64,000 bases of DNA from Saccharomycopsis fibuligera x Saccharomycopsis cf. fibuligera (Eukaryota > Ascomycota > Saccharomycetes > Ascoideales > Saccharomycopsidaceae), in the NCBI GenBank assembly GCA_001936135.1, contig CP012810.1, positions 4,091,012-4,155,011 on the forward strand. The letters are read 5' to 3'. Position numbers and translations under genes: made by a program. The notes beneath the pieces were generated by a model. That model was not told the origin of the DNA. It saw only the letters and a list, made by a program, of their open reading frames with translations, and did not search any database. Shown here piece by piece: positions 30,805-39,524 of the stretch. How positions within the stretch are numbered: the stretch's first letter is position 1; each line of letters opens with the position of its first letter.

Positions 30805-31208
30805 CTTTATAAGTATGCGTGTACATTCTGATGAATTTATAAGTAGATAGTTTCCAACTGTTGTAAGCGTGAAACAGCTGCAGAGATAATTTGTACAAAA
30901 GAAGACTCTCTGCGGATAAATCCGATGTCTCCATGTGTCAGTGCTGACATAAGCAGCCGAATCTGAGTACCCGGTCTGAATGTTTCGCTTTCTTTAAAAT
31001 TAAGGTTTTTCTGACAAAAACAAAAAACTGCATAAATGTAAACAAGAAATCAAGATCCTCTGCCACATATATGTTATACCCTCTTGTGCCCTCAACCCAT
31101 ACACTCATTTATACTATAACCATAACAATATTTCTGTTTACAAAGCTACCAAGCAGCTCTTTAGCTTCAGCACAAACAACAAACTAAAAAAAAAAAAAAA
31201 GTTAGACA
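30805..31208. other. Intergenic region upstream of BIK1
   Basis: About 400 bp, ending in an A-run (31186-31200) just before the BIK1 ATG. No specific regulatory motif named. Confidence 0.5.
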
Positions 31209-33641
31209 ATGACAAGCTCTAATGCAAAGCTCCAGCTACAACTTGGATCTACTGTTAATGTCCCTAATAACCGTAAAGGCATTTTAAAATTTATTGGTCA
31301 GGTAGGAGATAAGCCTGGCCTTTTTGCAGGTATGGAGCTAATAAATGGTGATGTTGGAAGAAACAATGGTGATTATAAGGGCAAATATTACTTTCACGTT
31401 GACGTACCAAATACCGGGATTTTTTATACCTACGATACCATAGTGTTATGCAACAATACAGCTAATTCTCAAGACATTAAGAGATCATCAACCGGCACCG
31501 TTTCTCATGCCGCTAATTCCCATAACACAGCAAAGGCCTTGAAAGCCAAAAGGCTTTCCCTTGATTCACAAGTGCGTGTTAAGCAAACCCCAAGACGCGC
31601 ATTCAGCACATCTTTGAGCAGCAGTGCAGAAAAACCAGAAAGATCAAGTTTAACAGGCGGTGCCTCTACTAGAACTCCAGATTTGATCAAACAAATTGCC
31701 GATTTAACTAATCAGCAAAACACTTTGTTGAGAGAAAAATCCGCTTTATCAAGCCAACTAATAACTTACAAAGCCCAGTTGGACGAGAAGGTCTCGTTAT
31801 TGAAAGAATATAAAGCTGCAGTGGACCTAGAATTGAAGCCATCTTTGGAGGATTACAAATATCAATTGCATCAAAAGGAAATTAAGCTAGCAAAAATCAA
31901 ACAACAGGCAGATCAACAAAGAGATGAACTCAGAGAAGCCATCAGTGCTTTAGAGGACCAAGCATCGGAAAATGCGGAAATTTACACTAATGAGGTGAAT
32001 GCATTAAATAATAAGATTGACGAACATCAGCAGATAATTGCTTCTTTGAATGAAAAAATTGAAGAGCTTGGCAGCAAAAGTGGTCTCAGGGATGAAACTA
32101 GCAAAATAGATGAGACATCTCAATTGAGAATGGAGATTGAAGAGAAAAATAAAGCTATTTTGGGATTGAAAAACCAAGTTGAAGAAAGAGAGTTGATCAT
32201 TAGTTCGTTAAATAGAAGAGAGGATAACGGCAGCTCTTTTGAATTTGAAACAAGCGAAGTTTCACGCGAAAAACCAGCAGAGATATCAGAACGTGAACTT
32301 GAACTTTTGCGAAATGATTTTGCTAAGATTCAAGCCCGCACTGAACAACTCACAGCTGAAATTATTGAAAAGGATGAAACAATTCAGAAGCTCAGCGACA
32401 ACATAACCTTATTGAAGAATGAGAAGGACTTGGAAATATCGATTGCTTCCAAGAAAAACGAAGTTGAAAGACTTAGAAGTGTTGATAATGAAACACTCAA
32501 TACCAATCAAGAGCAGTTAGATCTGTTGAAATCGGAATATGAAGGCCAGATTGATTCTAAAAATAGTGAAATTGAAAAGTTGACTGCGATGTTGAATGAT
32601 TTGACATTGCAAAAGCAAAAAGAATCTCAAACTAGAAGCGACCCAGTAGATAAAAAAATTGAAATGGACGAAAGTACCGAATTAGCACAGCTAAAACAAC
32701 AGCTCGAAAAGCGTGATAAAGAAATTGCTCAGCTCAAAAACAATTCGTACGACCTTCAAAAGCTTAATAGCGAGATTAGTGAACTAAAAGACAGAAACTT
32801 GGTGTTACTCGAAAAAAACGTTAAACTTGATTCACTTAGAAATCATTCATGCGGTCAAGAAACTGATGAGCTTGCCAAAGATTTAAGCCATGAAGATAAG
32901 GAGATTGAGGAATTGAAGCATAATATTCAAGTTATTGAGAATTTAAACCGGCAAATTGAAAGCTTGAAAGCAGATAATGGTTTGCTATCAAACCGGGAAG
33001 AAGACCTCTTACAACAGTACGATGATTTGCGCTATCGGCATTCTCAAATTGAAGCTATTATTATCCAAAAAGATGAAGAAATTAATTCATTAAAGCAGGA
33101 TTTAGGTACTACTAAACTGAACAGTGAAAATTTGAAACAGGAAAAATCCCAGCTTCAGGCTGAAAATCAATTAATTGAAGATTTACATAAAGAGGAAATG
33201 GCTGAAAAAGACAAAAAAATTGAAAATCTTAATAAAAAAATCAAATACTTGGAGAATGAACTTTACAATAAAACACCACAAGCAAATCATGGCAAGCCTG
33301 TATTTGGAGGCCATAGCTCCAAAACAAACACCAAGCAGAATAATTCAGTTTCTTCTTTTGATTCATCATCGGTCTTCTCTCCAACTGCAAGTAAACGGCT
33401 TAGCAACAATTCTTCGATCGATGATTTTCAGGAAAATACTGATGACAACGATGTTAATAAGTCAGATAATAAGGGCAAATTGAGGTATTCATCTACACCT
33501 GAAGTTATTCAAGGGGAACTACCAATTTATAAACCACCTACTACAATTGATGCTTCAGCAGGCAGAGCAAAATGGTGTGGATTATGTGAAAGAGAAGGTC
33601 ATGACAGTTATGAGTGCCCGTTCGAAAACGATGTCTTTTAA
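31209..33641 (+). CDS. BIK1: Bik1/CLIP-170 microtubule plus-end tracking protein
   Basis: The 810-residue protein starts with a CAP-Gly domain at about 8-78 (GSTVNVPNNRKGILKFIGQV, KPGLFAGMELING, and RNNGDYKGKYYFHVDVPNTGIF, where the usual GKNDG motif reads GRNNG). A Ser-rich basic linker (about 90-155, good for tubulin contact) is followed by some 520 residues of heptad-rich coiled coil, and the C-terminus carries a CCHC zinc knuckle CGLCEREGHDSYEC (C-x2-C-x4-H-x4-C). This is the CLIP-170/Bik1 architecture: Bik1 binds microtubule plus ends, stabilises them with Bim1 and Kip2, and carries dynein for spindle positioning. S. cerevisiae Bik1 has 440 residues; the longer rod here is closer to animal CLIP-170. 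The end ENDVF takes the place of the EEY/F-type tail. Intronless. Confidence 0.93.
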   Translation: MTSSNAKLQLQLGSTVNVPNNRKGILKFIGQVGDKPGLFAGMELINGDVGRNNGDYKGKYYFHVDVPNTGIFYTYDTIVLCNNTANSQDIKRSSTGTVSHAANSHNTAKALKAKRLSLDSQVRVKQTPRRAFSTSLSSSAEKPERSSLTGGASTRTPDLIKQIADLTNQQNTLLREKSALSSQLITYKAQLDEKVSLLKEYKAAVDLELKPSLEDYKYQLHQKEIKLAKIKQQADQQRDELREAISALEDQASENAEIYTNEVNALNNKIDEHQQIIASLNEKIEELGSKSGLRDETSKIDETSQLRMEIEEKNKAILGLKNQVEERELIISSLNRREDNGSSFEFETSEVSREKPAEISERELELLRNDFAKIQARTEQLTAEIIEKDETIQKLSDNITLLKNEKDLEISIASKKNEVERLRSVDNETLNTNQEQLDLLKSEYEGQIDSKNSEIEKLTAMLNDLTLQKQKESQTRSDPVDKKIEMDESTELAQLKQQLEKRDKEIAQLKNNSYDLQKLNSEISELKDRNLVLLEKNVKLDSLRNHSCGQETDELAKDLSHEDKEIEELKHNIQVIENLNRQIESLKADNGLLSNREEDLLQQYDDLRYRHSQIEAIIIQKDEEINSLKQDLGTTKLNSENLKQEKSQLQAENQLIEDLHKEEMAEKDKKIENLNKKIKYLENELYNKTPQANHGKPVFGGHSSKTNTKQNNSVSSFDSSSVFSPTASKRLSNNSSIDDFQENTDDNDVNKSDNKGKLRYSSTPEVIQGELPIYKPPTTIDASAGRAKWCGLCEREGHDSYECPFENDVF

Positions 33642-34145
33642 TAAGATTTTGTGGAAAGTTCCATACTTTAATCACCGCTCGGTGCTTATCATCAATATTT
33701 TATTGTTTTTTTCTTTTTGTTTTTTGTGATTTATATCACACTATATTATACTTTGTTTTGCTTTGGTTTTCATTAAATGTTTGTTTATTTTTCTGTTCTT
33801 TTTTGTTGTGTTTTGTTTAAGTTCTTTTTAGTCATTACTTCTGAGCTCGCCTTTTCCTATGTACCTCTTTTATTCATAATGTTTATATCTTATTTAAGAA
33901 AAGCTTTGTACTTTTATTTTTAATGTTTTCATTGGATGGCAATTAGCTTTAGCCTGTTGTGCTATAAAAAATTATGCATTAGTTTTACAAAGAATAAGGA
34001 TTTTTGAAATATCGTAATTTAAAAACATGCAATTGAAGACAAAGTTTGGATTAGAAATAAGGAAAAAAGATAAACGATTATATGTGTAATATGCGGAATT
34101 GAAATCAAAGGCAAACAAGGTGCTCAAAAAATGGCAAATGAAAGG

Positions 34146-34183
<38 letters not shown>

Positions 34184-34230
34184 CAACGGTAAATGGCTAT
34201 GGCAAAGGGTGAAGCAAGTAAAGATGTTAA
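33642..34230. other. Convergent intergenic region of BIK1 and PDR16-like gene
   Basis: About 590 bp, T-rich at left and A-rich at right as expected for two converging 3' ends, with a long A-run at about 34149-34180. No gene seen. Confidence 0.55.
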
Positions 34231-35427
34231 TTATGCTTGGACTTCTTGACTTTGAACATGAACATCGTCGGTTTCGACCTTTTCAGTAGCCACAGCAGGT
34301 GCTGGTGCTGCAGAGCTGATTACAGACTCCTCGGTATCTGGGACTTTTTCATTTGAACGCAAGTCGCTTTCACTTAAACCAACAACAGCTCCCAACTCAA
34401 AAAACCTTTCCAAGTAAAGTTGGCGCTTTTTGATTCCGATTTTAATAAAACCATCCCAGTATTTTTCAGAGTCAAATTCAAAATCAACCTTACCATCATA
34501 GTAGGTAGGTAACTGCTCTTCTGGGATAAAATCTTTGAATGGATTGTCAAAGGAAACTTTTTGCTTGGTGTAAGGGTCTAGGAATGGCCAACATAGTTTC
34601 AAAAAGACACTAGCAACAAATGGAATATTGACAAACAAAGCACGGCCTAATCTTTCTGGGTAGTGATATTGTAAAATATTAAGCACTGCTTTTCCTACAG
34701 AGACTGATGGCATTGGCTTACGCTTAAGCCCAAGATCTGGGTAGTCCTTAAAATCAACACAAAGAGCAAGCTTGTCTTGGCCTTGAGGCATGTAATTGAT
34801 AGTAGCTTCAATCATAAATATCAAAAATTGTACTTGGGTTTCTGAAGGCTTAGTATTTTCTTTGCCACTGTAAAGGTACAAGCAAGGTCTGCAGCCTTTG
34901 TCATAGCCAAATAGAATTTGTTTTCCAGATTCACTCTCATGCTTGACCACGTCAGGGCTAAGCTCTTTTTTACTCAACTCTGAAATTCCATAGTTTTCAA
35001 ACTTTGAATCATATTTGCCATAGATGCCATTGTATATGCCGTATTCTCTTCTCCATACAACAGAGCTTTCTAGTCTCTTGATGGCCTCTGCAGTGTTCCA
35101 GTTGCAGGCTCTCAAGTATCTCAAAAAGCATTCCTTTGTAAGCCACGATTTCTCAATTGGAGTTAAATTTTCTCTCTTTTCTTGTTCCTTGGGAGCTGAA
35201 GACAAAGGGTATTGCAACTCTGGATTTTGAAAATGCTTCAAAACTGTGTCGTAGCGAACCTGTTTCTCTTCGTCAGAAACACTCTTGTCATTGGGAACTT
35301 CTGGCTGACTAACTGTACCAGGAGCAGGACGTTCTAAAGGCACTAGGATTGCATTTGGGTTTGATGCTTGAACTTTCTTAGGTTGAACCTCTTCTTGCTG
35401 AGGTGCTGATCTTGAAAATAGCCCCAT
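34231..35427 (-). CDS. PDR16: Pdr16/Pdr17-like Sec14-family phosphatidylinositol transfer protein
   Basis: The 398-residue protein has a CRAL-TRIO N-terminal helical region at about 90-140 (LTPIEKSWLTKECFLRYLRACNWNTAEAIKRL split by normal spacing) and a Sec14 lipid-binding domain at about 155-320, with ESGKQILFGYDKGCRPCLYL, QGQDKLALCVDFKDYPDLG, LQYHYPERLGRALFVNIP and WPFLDPYTKQKVSFDNPF. These blocks match yeast Pdr16/Sfh3 closely. Pdr16 carries phosphatidylinositol and sterol between membranes, is found at lipid droplets and cell periphery, and affects azole tolerance. The tail is acidic and Ala/Pro/Val-rich. A CGG-N4-CGG site lies about 155 bp upstream on the coding strand. Pdr17 remains an alternative name. 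Confidence 0.88.
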   Translation of the reverse strand: MGLFSRSAPQQEEVQPKKVQASNPNAILVPLERPAPGTVSQPEVPNDKSVSDEEKQVRYDTVLKHFQNPELQYPLSSAPKEQEKRENLTPIEKSWLTKECFLRYLRACNWNTAEAIKRLESSVVWRREYGIYNGIYGKYDSKFENYGISELSKKELSPDVVKHESESGKQILFGYDKGCRPCLYLYSGKENTKPSETQVQFLIFMIEATINYMPQGQDKLALCVDFKDYPDLGLKRKPMPSVSVGKAVLNILQYHYPERLGRALFVNIPFVASVFLKLCWPFLDPYTKQKVSFDNPFKDFIPEEQLPTYYDGKVDFEFDSEKYWDGFIKIGIKKRQLYLERFFELGAVVGLSESDLRSNEKVPDTEESVISSAAPAPAVATEKVETDDVHVQSQEVQA

Positions 35428-35924
35428 GTTTGCTGTTTGATTATCAATATATTAAGGTGTTGTGCTTAACAGAGGAAAAGGACATGTAATGCAAGCTTGC
35501 AAAAATAAAGTCTAATGGATAAACAAAAAAAAAAAAAAATATATATTTTCTCGATGTCGGCTTCTTCCGGAGTGAGGTTTCCGTATTCCGCGTCACGCAT
35601 TTTGCTGCTTTTCAACACAAGTGTTTTGTCTTTAGCTCAGCGCTAGAACGGTTACATCCTGTTTGACAACAGATATTGTTCAGTACAGTGCTTGAAGGGT
35701 AGTAAGTAAATGTGTCTTTATTACTGTTATAATGCCACCATTCTGCTTGCAATTCTTAGCACACTGTCAATTCGTTCCGCTGGCCTGGTGCAGCACATGG
35801 CATTTCCGATTTTCTCGATCCTATTTATTCGCTCTCAAGATTCACGCCCCTTGACATTAATTATGGGTAGCATCGTAAGGTAATTACTCTCTCCAATATC
35901 ACCAAGACTTTTGCTTGAACTGCA
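35428..35924. promoter_or_regulatory. Divergent promoter of PDR16-like and CLD1-like genes
   Basis: The 497-bp region separates divergent genes. It contains an A-run (35525-35539) and a GC-richer segment at 35555-35600 with several CGG/CCG triplets, including the site in the next entry. Confidence 0.6.
35581..35590 (-). promoter_or_regulatory. CGG-N4-CGG site (drug-response-element-like)
   Basis: CCGTATTCCG on the + strand reads CGGAATACGG toward PDR16. In Candida albicans the zinc-cluster factor Tac1 recognises CGG-N4-CGG and controls CDR1, CDR2 and PDR16. The site lies 154-163 bp upstream of this PDR16-like ATG, and further CCGG/CCG triplets lie within 30 bp. Match of motif, orientation and target gene is suggestive; the motif alone is short. 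Confidence 0.55.
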
Positions 35925-37340
35925 ATGGAACTTGTTGTCAGAAGGTTCTTCTCTAGAAATGCTGTTATAAAATCCTCGCATACACTAGCAAGCTCTTTGA
36001 AATTGTGGAACGAATCACCAAGTAACTCCTTTCTCCAAAGTGCTCAAGATGACTTACTTGACCAGTGTTTATCAAATATAAACACCAATCGCTTTGGTAG
36101 GCCAAACAGAACTGCACAAGTATCAAAAGTCTATATTAAGGATATTTATAATAACGAAGTGTCTATTTGTAAAGATGAGAGCGAATTGTACATTAATGAG
36201 TTGAAAATTCTGCGTGATGATGCCAGAGACCATAAAGAATGCAATCCATTGGTGATGCTTCCTGGGTTTGCCACAGGATTGGCGTGTTTTGGGAATGTTG
36301 ATGAGCTAACAAGCGATCCCATTAGGAGCCCACATAACTTATTTGCCATTGACCTTTTGGGAAGCTCCCTTTCGCAGCATCGCAGTTTTGGATTCGAGGA
36401 CAGTGTTCTTCAGACTCCTCGTATTGTGTTTCAGGGTGATAAGTATGATCTTAAAGATCTGGAGGAAAATCTTGCGTATATCGTGAAAACTACAAGAAAT
36501 ATCGTTCAGCATCATGAAAATTACTACATTCAATCTATTGAAAACTGGAGGATCGCTAATAAAATTAATAGTATGAATCTTTTAGGCCATTCATTTGGTG
36601 GTTATTTGTCTTTACTTTATGCCTTGAAGTATCCAAACAATGTTAATAAGCTAATATTGGCCGCTCCTCTGGGAATCGAACAGTCCGTATATTCAATGGA
36701 TTATATAGAAAATTACTTGGGAAAACATACGTTCAAAGAAATCCCCTTCGTCAACAATAATTCATCGAGTTATGAAAACGCTTCTATGGTTAATAGAAGG
36801 GTGCTGTGGTGCATACTGAAAATGTGGGATTATGATTTTTACCCTTTCAAGTTAGCCCGAATATTGGGACCGTTAGGAACGCACTGGATCGCAAATTACT
36901 TCCAAAGAAGATTCACGAGATCACTTTCTCAGAATGGTACTACTTCGAAAGATGAGCTTACAAGCCAAGTGGCAAAGTTAGTAAAATATCATGTCGCTTT
37001 GGTGCTACAAGACTCGCCGTTGGAGCACAGCATAGCGCGGATATTTTGCGCCCAAGGCAGAGCTCGGGTTCCGCTCAGTGGCAGGCGCGGAGAGATAGTG
37101 GCAGCGGCACCTTTCTTTCCACCCACATTGTGGATTCATGGAGAGTGGGACCATTTGGTAGATAATAAATCCGCGCACGGATTTGCAGCAGCGCTTCTAC
37201 AGAGCGGACTGGGACGGCTGCTTGACCATCACCGCGATCACCATCATCAATTTGCCTTGATAAGCAATGCAGGCCATAACATGTTCTTGGACAATCCGCA
37301 AAGTTTCAACCAAACTGTCCTCCACTTCTTGAGTCACTGA
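35925..37340 (+). CDS. CLD1: Cld1/Ict1-family mitochondrial alpha/beta hydrolase (ABHD4/5-like)
   Basis: The 471-residue protein has an alpha/beta hydrolase fold: oxyanion turn LPGFATG at 113-119, nucleophile motif GHSFGG with Ser223, acid in WIHGEWDHLVD with Asp409, and catalytic His451 in SNAGHNMFLDNP. The segment FAIDLLGSSLSQ and the lid region with LARILGPLG and FQRRFTRS match the ABHD4/5 and yeast Cld1/Ict1/Ecm18 group. Cld1 is the mitochondrial cardiolipin deacylase that starts cardiolipin remodelling; Ict1 is a lysophosphatidic acid acyltransferase. The N-terminus MELVVRRFFSRNAVIKSS has arginines and no acids after Glu2, fitting a mitochondrial presequence, which favours Cld1. An unusual His-rich stretch (DHHRDHHHQF, 434-443) precedes the catalytic His. 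Subfamily assignment is less certain than the fold. Confidence 0.8.
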   Translation: MELVVRRFFSRNAVIKSSHTLASSLKLWNESPSNSFLQSAQDDLLDQCLSNINTNRFGRPNRTAQVSKVYIKDIYNNEVSICKDESELYINELKILRDDARDHKECNPLVMLPGFATGLACFGNVDELTSDPIRSPHNLFAIDLLGSSLSQHRSFGFEDSVLQTPRIVFQGDKYDLKDLEENLAYIVKTTRNIVQHHENYYIQSIENWRIANKINSMNLLGHSFGGYLSLLYALKYPNNVNKLILAAPLGIEQSVYSMDYIENYLGKHTFKEIPFVNNNSSSYENASMVNRRVLWCILKMWDYDFYPFKLARILGPLGTHWIANYFQRRFTRSLSQNGTTSKDELTSQVAKLVKYHVALVLQDSPLEHSIARIFCAQGRARVPLSGRRGEIVAAAPFFPPTLWIHGEWDHLVDNKSAHGFAAALLQSGLGRLLDHHRDHHHQFALISNAGHNMFLDNPQSFNQTVLHFLSH

Positions 37341-37640
37341 TTAATCTCTTTGTTACATTGAGTTGCACAGTTGCCTTATCTGGTCTCTGCTAGACGACTT
37401 CACCCCATTGATAAACAGTGGCTCTTAGAAGTTTCTGGTGCAGCCGACTTTCCTAAAAGGTAAGAATGTCTTAGATGGTCTCATAGCTGCACGCATACTA
37501 TTTTTCATTTGACGGCCTTGCTTGAAGTTTAGGTCAACTTGGAGAAGAAGAAAAAAAAAAAGTAAGATGAGATCGACCTAGTAGGTATATTCCTATATCG
37601 CTTATCCCCATGTTGTTGTTTGACCTGGATACATGAAAAG
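37341..37640. other. Short intergenic region
   Basis: 300 bp without a gene; contains an A/G-rich patch at 37540-37562. The next gene's frame extends 7 codons upstream of its first ATG, only to TTG. Confidence 0.5.
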
Positions 37641-38558
37641 ATGGAGTACTTTATTGTTTGTGTTATCTTGGTCTCGATTATTTTCATATCTAGAGAAACA
37701 TTCTTAAAAAGGCAGGCTAATGAGCTAATCCAGCGAGCTCGGAGCGAGTCAAAACAAGAGTACACTCGCAAGCTCAAGCACTACAGAGAGCAGATGGCAG
37801 TTCTATCACAAGTCAATACAAAGAACACAAAGATAATAAGCATAAAGAATGAGAAAATTGTGGATCTAATCACGGAGGTTAATGAAAGAAATGACAAAGT
37901 TGACCAGCTAAATAAATTGTTAGCTTCAAATTACAGCAAGAGCAGAAATAACACACCAGAATCAAGCGCAGAGACCTTCCCTACAGATAGTACTCTTCAG
38001 TATCAACAATTATGCCAAATAATCAAGCAGCTAAAAGAAAATGAAAAAGATTCCAAACTAATAAACAATAAGCTCACATTCAATTATTTGCTCAAAAAAG
38101 AAGAAAATAAGCACTTGAGCCACGATATTAATTTGTACATCATCGAGAATAATAGGCTACAAAAGCTTGTTGCAGATTTGTTGACGAAACTCAATGAAGC
38201 AAAATCCAATATAGATAGTGCCGTTCAAAAAATTGAGCAATTTGAAGGCGAGTGGATATGTGCTTTAGAGAGAAACAAAAATGACATCTATCAGTTAAAG
38301 AAAACCATTTTGAAAAAACATATACAAATATCAAACAAACTCACGAAAGAACAATTTACTCAGCAGACAACTGAGTTTGTTGAACAGCAATTGCGTCTAA
38401 ATAAGGAAGTTGACATGAAGAATGATGAGTTGATGAAACTTAAAGAGCTATTTACAGAACAATTCGGTATGAGAAGCTCGGAACTAAATAAGCTTTTTAC
38501 AAACTATAAACAAGAGCTTCAAAAAGGGACGCCTTTGGCTGCCGAAAAACTGTGCTGA
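37641..38558 (+). CDS. Membrane-anchored coiled-coil protein of unknown function
   Basis: From the first ATG (37641) the protein is 305 residues. It opens with a single hydrophobic segment, YFIVCVILVSIIFISRETF (about 3-21), that may act as a signal anchor, and is followed by long Lys/Glu/Gln/Asn-rich heptads forming a coiled coil through most of its length (for example NEKIVDLITEVNERNDKVDQ and FVEQQLRLNKEVDMKNDELM). No catalytic or binding motif is visible. The architecture fits a tether or scaffold on ER or outer mitochondrial membrane, but I recognise no family. It is the last conventional gene before the repeat-rich right part of the window. Confidence 0.65.
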   Translation: MEYFIVCVILVSIIFISRETFLKRQANELIQRARSESKQEYTRKLKHYREQMAVLSQVNTKNTKIISIKNEKIVDLITEVNERNDKVDQLNKLLASNYSKSRNNTPESSAETFPTDSTLQYQQLCQIIKQLKENEKDSKLINNKLTFNYLLKKEENKHLSHDINLYIIENNRLQKLVADLLTKLNEAKSNIDSAVQKIEQFEGEWICALERNKNDIYQLKKTILKKHIQISNKLTKEQFTQQTTEFVEQQLRLNKEVDMKNDELMKLKELFTEQFGMRSSELNKLFTNYKQELQKGTPLAAEKLC

Positions 38559-38760
38559 TTATGTCCTTTTATGTCTTTTTTTTTATGTTAACTGTTGCAT
38601 CTGCGTTTTTGGTGAAACTTAGTTTTGCATTTCGCTCTAATATATAAACTAAATAAAAGAATGTGTAATATAGGCCTTCGATCAATACATCAAATAATCA
38701 GCCTAAGTCTAGGTACCCAGAATTCTTTTCCATCTCCTTCTACTTGACTCTATGTTACAC

Positions 38761-39085
38761 CACCCTTTGGCCGTACTGTCCCCGGACCTCATTTTCCCCC
38801 ACATTTTCCCAAACTAAAATTCCGTCATTTTCTGCATTATGTATTAGTCGTGCTGAACTACAGGGTTTCTTGCAGCTGAGCCACGGTATTCGCCCCAGAT
38901 CAACCATGGTCTGCCAACGTATGATTTTTTCCCACAGACACCTTCTCTGATCACTCGTATATTTTATAAATTTGCTGGTATTTGCTTTTCCTTTGTTTGT
39001 CTAGAGATCCATAATATTCTTAGTGGTGCAAATAATTTTTCATTATAATTTTTGATCATCTTGCCTGAACTTTATTAATTTTCAA
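38761..39085 (+). repeat. Left-module degenerate repeat, copy 1
   Basis: Landmarks in order are ACTGTCCC, CCTCATTTTC, CCAAACTAAAATTCCGTCAT, TTTTCTGCATTATGTA, CTGAACTACA, GCTGAGCCAC, CCTTCTCTG, TTTGTCTAGAGATCC, GTGGTGCAAA and CCTGAACTTT. The same order recurs in copy 2. The match is visibly diverged with small indels. Confidence 0.7.
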
Positions 39086-39236
39086 CCTACTTGCCCGCTT
39101 TGGCCCCCAACCGCACTTTTCTCACTCTAGGCCCTAATCCGATTCCTCGCCAAAATCCTTCTTTACTATGTGCCACGCCAAACCTCAGCCCTACCCACAC
39201 TATATACACGTCAATACAAATCAAACACACTCTACC
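39086..39236 (+). repeat. 151-bp left-module repeat, copy A
   Basis: Beginning CCTACTTGCCCGCTTTGG and ending CACACTCTACC, this block is aligned without gaps to 58,074-58,224, with two mismatches that I can see. It marks the boundary of the repeated module before the YR-RecQ gene. Confidence 0.92.
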
Positions 39237-39249
39237 CTTACACCACCCG

Positions 39250-39495
39250 CACTGTCCCAAATCCGTATTTTTCCTCACTTTTGGCCAAACCAAAATTCCG
39301 TGATTTTCTGCATTATGTACTACTCACCCTGAACCACACTATTTCTAGTAGCTGAGCCGCCGGATTTTTTCTGGTATTTTCCTTCTCTGTATTTGTCATG
39401 AAATCCAAAAAAATAACTCTGTGGTGTAAACTTTTTTTTAAATATTTAATTACAGATTATCCTGTCTGAACTTTTTAGTTTTTAACCTGATTTAG
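39250..39495 (+). repeat. Left-module degenerate repeat, copy 2
   Basis: The order of landmarks matches copy 1 (ACTGTCCC, CCTCACTTTT, CCAAACCAAAATTCCGTGAT, TTTTCTGCATTATGTA, CTGAACCACA, GCTGAGCCGC, CCTTCTCTG, GTGGTGTAAA, CCTGTCTGAACTTT). It ends about 30 bp before the YR start codon, so it probably includes the promoter. Confidence 0.7.
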
Positions 39496-39524
39496 TCTTT
39501 TTACCTAGATACATAAGCTTATTC

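Larger units (their letters stand above)
38559..39524. other. Left flank of the YR-RecQ gene: repeated module
   Basis: About 1 kb holding two degenerate direct copies of one unit (38,761-39,085 and 39,250-39,495) and, between them, a 151-bp sequence shared at about 99 percent identity with 58,074-58,224. The remainder is the leader of the YR gene. The open frames here arise from the repeats and have non-ATG starts or shadow frames. Confidence 0.65.

Noticed and set aside
39087-39303. Overlapping 60-70 residue frames on both strands in the left module
   Set aside because: They come from the repeated 151-bp block; the copy at 58,070 has a different continuation and no start context is conserved.
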